DNA from: an uncultured Bacteroidales bacterium
GTDB taxonomy: Bacteria; Bacteroidota; Bacteroidia; Bacteroidales; P3
NCBI GenBank assembly: GCA_900319595.1
Contig: ONOZ01000118.1
Span: 1-11,365 of the forward strand
DNA length: 11,365 bases
Reading direction: 5' to 3'
Under the pieces are notes generated by a model that had not been told where the DNA came from, did not search any database, and saw nothing but the letters and a program-made list of their open reading frames with translations. Made by a program: the position numbers and the translations under genes. Positions 7,497-11,365 of the stretch are shown piece by piece; within the stretch, counting starts at the first letter, position 1; every line of letters begins with the position of its first letter.

Positions 7497-8192
7497 TTAT
7501 TTTGTTGCAAAATTTACATTGTCCCCTTGCATTAAAATTTGTTCGGCAAACAACAAATCACTTGGATATGTTATTTTGATATTTTCTCTACTTCCCTCAA
7601 CTATATTTATTTGTTCTCCGAGCGTTTCATAAATTGTGGCATCGTCAGTAAATCTTGGGTCGTAATCTTGCGAATATGCTTGTTTCAATTTACTTGTTAT
7701 AAAAAATTGTGGAGTTTGTACCAACATAACTTTATTTCTATCCATTGCATAATTTGATTTCTCATTTTCAATCCTTATACTATCTGAAACTTTTATGCAA
7801 CATATAGCATTACCATGGCGTTCTGCTGTGATGAATCCTTGTTGGAACATTTGCCTTGTAGGAAAGATTCTAACTCCATCGTGTATTGCAACCAAAGAAT
7901 TTGAATCTTCTATACCATTTAGGGCATTTTTGACAGAATAATAGCGTTCGTTACCTCCAAATACCACTTTTATTGGCACACTTAGAGAATACTTTTGCCT
8001 TAATTCTTTAAACAAGTTTTCATGTTCTTTATTGATTACAACAATGATATTATAATTATCATCAAAGTTGTAAATTCTTTCTATAGTATAAAATAATAGT
8101 GGTCTATTTTTCAGTAAAATATATTGCTTTGGTAGGGAGGATTGCATTCTTGTGCCGTTTCCACTTGCCAATATTACAACATATTTCTTCAT
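7497..8192 (-). CDS. ispD: 2-C-methyl-D-erythritol 4-phosphate cytidylyltransferase
   Basis: Makes CDP-methylerythritol from CTP and MEP in the non-mevalonate isoprenoid pathway. 231 aa, family length. Motifs: ASGNGTRM (9-16, nucleotide loop; usually AAGxGxRM), PKQ (21-23), GGNERYYSV (79-87), HDGVR (104-108), QTPQ (159-162), TDDA (182-185) and ENIKITYPSDL (203-213). The residue after HDGVR is Ile where Pro is usual, a small change. It sits 22 bp after queA and 14 bp before the kinase-RapZ fusion. MiaA at the left end uses DMAPP, the end product of this pathway. A related cytidylyltransferase (TarI-like) is possible but the full IspD motif set favours IspD. Confidence 0.9.
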   Translation of the reverse strand: MKKYVVILASGNGTRMQSSLPKQYILLKNRPLLFYTIERIYNFDDNYNIIVVINKEHENLFKELRQKYSLSVPIKVVFGGNERYYSVKNALNGIEDSNSLVAIHDGVRIFPTRQMFQQGFITAERHGNAICCIKVSDSIRIENEKSNYAMDRNKVMLVQTPQFFITSKLKQAYSQDYDPRFTDDATIYETLGEQINIVEGSRENIKITYPSDLLFAEQILMQGDNVNFATK

Positions 8193-8214
8193 TGTTTGTT
8201 ATCCTTTTCCTGTT

Positions 8215-9270
8215 TTATAATATCAGCATGGCATCACCGTAAGTTAAGAACTTATAACCTTCATTCAACGCCTCTTGGTAAGCATTCATTATCAAATCAA
8301 AGCCTCCGAATGTACAAGCCATGATGAACATTGGAGATAATGGGCGATTGAATTGACAAACCATAGCGTCTGGTACTTGAAATTCATATTCAGGAAAAAT
8401 GAATTTATTTGTCCAACCCTCAAATTGTTTAATTTTTCCATTTATAGTTGCTACGCTTTCCAACGCTTTGACAGTTGTTGTTCCAACGGCACAAATCTTC
8501 TTTTTTTCCGCTTTCTTTCTATTTATAATATCTACATTTTGTTCGCTAATAAACAATTCCTCGCTATCTGCTTTGTGTTTTGTCAAATCTTCCACCTCTA
8601 TAGGACGAAAATTGCCTAATCCTGCATGAAGAGTTATAAATGTTGTTTCTATACCTTTGATTTCCATGCGTTTTAGCAGTTCTCTTGAAAAATGGAATCC
8701 TGTTGCAGGAGCGACTACAGCACCTTCGTTTTTAGCAAAAATGGTCTGATAATTAGTAGCATCATCATTTGTAACATTTCTGAGTTGCAATAGGTCGGTA
8801 GGTAGAGGAGTGGAACCTAAATTTTTTAAAACTTTATGAAAATCATCGTTAGAACCGTCATATAAAAAACGTAATGTTCTACCGCGAGAAGTAGTATTGT
8901 CAATCACTTCGGCAACCAACTCATTATTTTCTCCAAAAAACAACTTGTTTCCTATCCTGATTTTTCTTGCAGGCTCAACCAAAATATCCCAAAGACGTGC
9001 GTTTTCGTTAATCTCTCTTAGCAAAAAAACTTCTATACGAGCATTCGTTTTTTCTTTGATTCCAACCAAACGAGCCGGAAATACCTTGGTATCGTTCAAA
9101 ACAAACAAGTCGCCATCATCAAAATAATTTAAAATATCTTTAAACATCTTGTGTTCTATTTCACCCGTTTGTCTATGTACAACCATCAAACGACATTCGT
9201 CCCTTTGTTTTGAAGGTTGAAGTGCAATACTTTCTTTTGGTAGATCGTATTTAAATTGAGATAATTTCAT
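8215..9270 (-). CDS. queA: S-adenosylmethionine:tRNA ribosyltransferase-isomerase QueA
   Basis: Transfers the ribosyl part of SAM to preQ1 at tRNA position 34 to give epoxyqueuosine. 351 aa, family length, starting MKLSQFKYDLP. Motifs: NDTKVFPARL (59-68), NTTSRGRTLRF (125-135), HAGLGNFRP (215-223), HKADSEE (232-238), VGTTTVKALES (262-272), GWTNKFIFP (285-293) and the C-terminal YGDAMLI (344-350). Two usually rigid motifs differ: APATGFHF (187-194) where APTAGLHF is typical, and QFNRPLSPM (306-314) where NFHxPxSTL is typical. The frame is intact, so this is drift, not decay. First gene of a unit with ispD and the kinase-RapZ fusion, behind a promoter-like box at 9366-9373. Confidence 0.94.
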   Translation of the reverse strand: MKLSQFKYDLPKESIALQPSKQRDECRLMVVHRQTGEIEHKMFKDILNYFDDGDLFVLNDTKVFPARLVGIKEKTNARIEVFLLREINENARLWDILVEPARKIRIGNKLFFGENNELVAEVIDNTTSRGRTLRFLYDGSNDDFHKVLKNLGSTPLPTDLLQLRNVTNDDATNYQTIFAKNEGAVVAPATGFHFSRELLKRMEIKGIETTFITLHAGLGNFRPIEVEDLTKHKADSEELFISEQNVDIINRKKAEKKKICAVGTTTVKALESVATINGKIKQFEGWTNKFIFPEYEFQVPDAMVCQFNRPLSPMFIMACTFGGFDLIMNAYQEALNEGYKFLTYGDAMLIL

Positions 9271-9365
9271 ATAATTTTACTTTTTAAACAACTATAACGA
9301 AAATTTTGTTAGTTTCGTATGTTTTATATCTTATTTTTTGTTTTATTACTTTATCAAAATCGTTA

Positions 9366-9373
9366 CAAAGATA
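9366..9373 (-). promoter_or_regulatory. -7 box, probable promoter for queA-ispD-kinase/RapZ unit
   Basis: Read leftwards, TATCTTTG fits TAnnTTTG exactly and is followed by TAAC. It lies in the 116-bp gap between the acyltransferase stop and the queA start, about 95 bp before queA. I see no good -33 box at 17-21 bp spacing, since that position falls inside the end of the preceding gene. A weaker or read-through-assisted promoter is possible. Confidence 0.42.
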
Positions 9374-9386
9374 CGATAGACACAAA

Positions 9387-10331
9387 CTACATATTCATAT
9401 ATCGCTTGCGTTTTTCTTCGTAGATATCTGCTATTGTAACCAAAATTCCGGTTTCTTCCACATTAGAAAAGTGTTTATTTACACTCGTACCAAACGATTT
9501 CATAGTAGAGGACAAATTCATATAGGCATTAACTAATGGAGGAATGTTTTCATTGTGTTCTCTTACCTTTTTAACTAAAATTTGATAATCTTCCTTATAA
9601 TTCTTGCCACAGAAAATTTTATTCAATTCGTTATAATCTCCTTGAATCTTCACTTCCTCTTTTGGAAACACCAACCCTTCGTTGTCTGGGAAATGCTTTT
9701 TATAGAAAAATAGAATATAGTCTTTTGCAGTACTATCCATTTGTGGATACATTGTGATTTTACCAAAAAAATACCTAACTTCGTTTTCGTTTTTCTGCAC
9801 AATGCCACCTAAACCGTCCCAAAGATTATCCAATGAATACATACCCTTGCGTAGATTTACCGTTGGTTGATATTCAGGACGCACAAAACTTCTACCTAAT
9901 TCTATTGTATGTGGCCAATACCTCTTTTTAAAATCATCGGTAAAGAAAAACAAATCTGCAGTTGCCGAAAGAAGTTCTCCGCTTGCCTCAGTAAAGACAT
10001 CTTTTCCTGCAATAAATCTATAGCCTCCGACTATTTCCTCGTCATTTGGGTCCCAAACGAAAAGTTGTTTATAACAATGAGGATAAGGTGCAGTATCGTA
10101 TTTATCTATATCGCATTCTGTGCCACTACCACCACCTTGAACACCAAAACTTATCTCTCTAAGTCTGCCAATCTCCCTCATAATATTAGGAGAAGTGTGA
10201 GCATCGGTTACATATATCTCCCTGCCACCATAATTAGTCTTTCGTAAAAAAATATCCTTGGTTAATTCTTCTTTAATTAACTCTTTATCCACAGGAGGTA
10301 TAACATACGAGGTGTCCATTGTTTTAATCAT
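9387..10331 (-). CDS. COG3176 putative hemolysin / GlsB-OlsB-like N-acyltransferase (GNAT fold)
   Basis: 314 aa if the first ATG is used; the ATG at 10319 (MDTSYVIPPVDK) is an equally reasonable start and would give 310 aa. The GNAT core is clear: MREIGRLREISF (51-62), EIVGGYRFIAG (99-109), the acyl-donor-binding strand-turn ELGRSFVRPEYQ (144-155), LWDGLGG (170-176) and RYFFGKITM (186-194). Characterised relatives add a 3-hydroxy fatty acyl group to an amino acid: OlsB for ornithine lipids, GlsB for glycine lipids in Bacteroides. The usual second acyltransferase (GlsA/OlsA, PlsC-like) is not in the window. No signal peptide or membrane helix is seen, so it is probably cytoplasmic or peripheral at the membrane. 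Substrate is inferred only. Confidence 0.8.
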   Translation of the reverse strand: MIKTMDTSYVIPPVDKELIKEELTKDIFLRKTNYGGREIYVTDAHTSPNIMREIGRLREISFGVQGGGSGTECDIDKYDTAPYPHCYKQLFVWDPNDEEIVGGYRFIAGKDVFTEASGELLSATADLFFFTDDFKKRYWPHTIELGRSFVRPEYQPTVNLRKGMYSLDNLWDGLGGIVQKNENEVRYFFGKITMYPQMDSTAKDYILFFYKKHFPDNEGLVFPKEEVKIQGDYNELNKIFCGKNYKEDYQILVKKVREHNENIPPLVNAYMNLSSTMKSFGTSVNKHFSNVEETGILVTIADIYEEKRKRYMNM

Positions 10332-10422
10332 AGTCCAAAATATTAGTTCGTTTTACAAATTCCCATTTTCTATAATATGCACATCATATAACTATATGGT
10401 ATAGATAGTAGAAATTTGGGTG

Positions 10423-10454
10423 CAAAGATATAAAAAGAATTTGATAATTGCAAG
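10423..10454 (-). promoter_or_regulatory. Bacteroidota-type promoter for the acyltransferase
   Basis: Read leftwards, TATCTTTG (plus 10423-10430) fits TAnnTTTG exactly and is followed by C. CTTG (plus CAAG, 10451-10454) is a one-mismatch -33 box at 20-bp spacing. Transcription would start near 10415, leaving a leader of about 85 nt before the first ATG at 10331. Confidence 0.6.
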
Positions 10455-10549
10455 AAAATCTTTTTAAATTATGTTTTGATAATAGTAAATCTTATATTTC
10501 ACCTTGTATTATAGACTTTATTTTTATAGGAATTTTTTATATAATTTTT

Positions 10550-10579
10550 TTTGTAATTTAAAATATTTTTGTAAATTTG
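10550..10579 (+). promoter_or_regulatory. Bacteroidota-type promoter for the structured RNA
   Basis: TTTG at 10550-10553 and TAAATTTG at 10572-10579 match both consensus boxes exactly, with an 18-bp spacer and a C after the -7 box. This is the best promoter in the window. Transcription should start near 10585, about 65 nt before the stable structure, so the mature RNA is either 5'-processed or has a long unstructured head. It may also feed the methyltransferase downstream. Confidence 0.65.
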
Positions 10580-10652
10580 CAACCATAAATATAGATACAA
10601 TAAAGTAGTAGTAAATAGAAAAAAATAAAATGAATATATAATATAAAATAAT

Positions 10653-10803
10653 AACTTGAGCTTTTGGCTCTTATTCTCTTGATAAAAAAGACTGCTAATC
10701 TTAAATAGGGTGGGAATAAGAATACGAATTATATCACGTTTCGGCGTGAATTGTTTGTTCTTATACACTCAACGGGTTATTTAGCAGTCTCCCATATCAA
10801 GTT
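10653..10803 (+). ncRNA. Structured ncRNA, 6S-like (Bacteroidales-1 type candidate)
   Basis: The sequence folds by eye into one long interrupted rod. Pairings: 10678-10684 with 10795-10801 (7 bp); 10689-10698 with 10781-10790 (10 bp, perfect, AGACTGCTAA); an internal bubble (10699-10707 and 10771-10780); GGGTG 10708-10712 with CACTC 10766-10770 (one G-U); ATAAGAA 10716-10722 with TTCTTAT 10758-10764; AATT 10727-10730 with 10749-10752; and a tip stem CACGT/GCGTG (10735-10739 with 10744-10748) closed by a TTCG tetraloop. Closing stem, central bubble and long arm are the layout of 6S RNA, which sequesters RNA polymerase. The Bacteroidales-1 motif has been proposed as the 6S RNA of this order. 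A consensus promoter lies upstream. Identity as 6S is inference from shape and recalled sequence; existence of a structured RNA is well supported. SRP RNA, tmRNA and RNase P signatures are absent. It could instead be a leader of the methyltransferase gene. Confidence 0.6.
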
Positions 10804-10809
10804 AAGATA

Positions 10810-10833
10810 CGGCAAAAACAATTCCGCTTTTTT
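10810..10833 (+). terminator. Weak terminator-like element after the structured RNA
   Basis: CGG (10810-10812) and CCG (10824-10826) form a short stem just before CTTTTTTG (10827-10834). The stem is only 3 bp plus one possible A-T pair, so alone it would be poor. The T run 24 nt beyond the 3' strand of the RNA closing stem is suggestive of a 3' end. Leaky termination would let transcripts reach the methyltransferase. Confidence 0.35.
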
Positions 10834-10886
10834 GTTTGTCTTTGTCAGAATAGGAGAAAAAGGTTCCTTAAATAGAAGAAGGCAAC

Positions 10887-11365
10887 ATGCGATATCTTGG
10901 AAATAAAACTTCTTTACTTAACAATATAAAATTTGTATTAGAAAAGCATAGATTACTAAATAAAAGGTATACATTCTTTGATGTATTTTGTGGAACAGGA
11001 AGTGTTGCCTTTGCAGTAAAGGATTATTTTGATATTATACTTAATGACAATCTTATGTCGGCAGTTACTTATTCCAAGGGGAGAATTGTACAAAATAGTT
11101 GCACTTTTAAGTATCTCAAATTCAATCCTTTTGATTTTATTAACTCATCTAGGGATATTAAAAAGGGATTTTTCTATAATAACTATGCTCCTGCAATATC
11201 CAAAAGGATGTATTTTACAGATTTTAATGCAAAAAGAATAGATTTTATTAGATATTGTATTGAGCAATGGTACATAGAAACAAAAATAACCGAAGAAGAA
11301 TATGCTTATTTATTATGTTGTCTTTTGGAGGCAGTATCTAAAGTTGCAAATGTTGCAGGGGTATA
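10887..11365 (+). CDS. D12-class N6-adenine DNA methyltransferase (3' end cut by window)
   Basis: The frame is open from the ATG at 10887 to the last base, 159 codons. It starts MRYLGNKTSLL, the usual opening of D12-class (Dam-like, COG3392-type) adenine methyltransferases, followed by the SAM-binding motif FDVFCGTGSVAF (31-42) and an acidic ND (53-54) that may end the next strand. NVAGVY at the window edge resembles the segment before GAYLK-type sequence in this family. The catalytic DPPY motif must lie past the edge, so activity cannot be judged. Such enzymes usually belong to type II restriction-modification systems, less often are solitary. A one-mismatch -7-like box, TGTCTTTG, lies at 10837-10844; otherwise transcription would come from the RNA promoter. 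No purine-rich ribosome site beyond AGAAGG (10876-10881) is seen. Confidence 0.85.
   Translation, partial: MRYLGNKTSLLNNIKFVLEKHRLLNKRYTFFDVFCGTGSVAFAVKDYFDIILNDNLMSAVTYSKGRIVQNSCTFKYLKFNPFDFINSSRDIKKGFFYNNYAPAISKRMYFTDFNAKRIDFIRYCIEQWYIETKITEEEYAYLLCCLLEAVSKVANVAGV

Larger units (their letters stand above)
10332..10886. other. Long divergent intergenic region
   Basis: 555 bp between the leftward acyltransferase and the rightward methyltransferase. It holds a leftward promoter (10423-10454), a rightward promoter (10550-10579), a very AT-rich spacer (about 10585-10650), a structured RNA (10653-10803) and a weak terminator-like element (10810-10833). I see no credible protein gene: the only long open frame, leftward across 10499-10768, is lysine/tyrosine-rich and lies over the RNA and its promoter. 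Confidence 0.7.

Noticed and set aside
9297..9318. Inverted repeat ACGAAA/TTTCGT in the queA leader
   Set aside because: The arms are 6 nt, AT-rich and not followed by a T tract in the direction of transcription. Such repeats are expected by chance here.
10499..10768. Leftward 89-codon open frame in the intergenic region
   Set aside because: It is rich in Lys, Tyr, Phe and Ile as expected from AT-rich noncoding DNA, and runs antisense across the consensus promoter and half of the structured RNA. No motif or ribosome site supports it.
10653..10803. SRP RNA, tmRNA or RNase P RNA as identity of the structured RNA
   Set aside because: There is no GGAA-type SRP tip loop, no Ala-tRNA-like acceptor end, and no RNase P conserved core sequence. 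The tip is a TTCG tetraloop on a rod.
1..11365. CRISPR arrays, insertion sequences, tRNAs
   Set aside because: I saw no regularly spaced direct repeats, no transposase-like frame with terminal inverted repeats, and no tRNA cloverleaf on either strand.

Overview
The window looks like chromosomal core sequence from an AT-rich member of the Bacteroidota, most likely order Bacteroidales. G+C is roughly one third by eye. Four things point there: promoters of the Bacteroidota type (a TTTG-like box about 18-20 bp before TAnnTTTG) instead of -35/-10 boxes; a DUF3822 gene beside rsmD; an aminosugar-kinase-like domain fused to a RapZ C-terminal domain; and a QueA sequence of the Bacteroides kind. The genus cannot be fixed from the sequence alone.

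Layout. Positions 1-2722 read rightwards: the 3' nearly complete part of miaA (tRNA A37 prenylation), overlapped through TAATG by an exported OmpA-family protein, then adk behind its own promoter. A near-perfect 16-bp hairpin with a T tract (2750-2800) ends this block. Positions 2832-10331 read leftwards as three probable transcription units. Listed 5' to 3' they are: (a) a COG3176/GlsB-OlsB-like N-acyltransferase; (b) queA, ispD and an APH-kinase/RapZ-C fusion, with gaps of 22 and 14 bp; (c) a single-pass membrane protein, DUF3822, rsmD and an EamA-family exporter, with gaps of 20, 44 and 67 bp. The long intergenic region 10332-10886 holds two divergent promoters and a strongly structured RNA (core 10653-10803). 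A D12-class adenine DNA methyltransferase follows and runs off the right edge.

The genes are mostly housekeeping: tRNA modification (miaA, queA), rRNA methylation (rsmD), nucleotide balance (adk), isoprenoid precursor synthesis (ispD), envelope anchoring (OmpA) and lipid acylation (GNAT). The less understood parts are the kinase-RapZ fusion, the membrane protein/DUF3822 pair, and the 6S-like RNA beside the methyltransferase. I found no transposase, CRISPR array, tRNA or rRNA. No system here is clearly new. The RNA-methyltransferase junction and the DUF3822 pair are the best leads.
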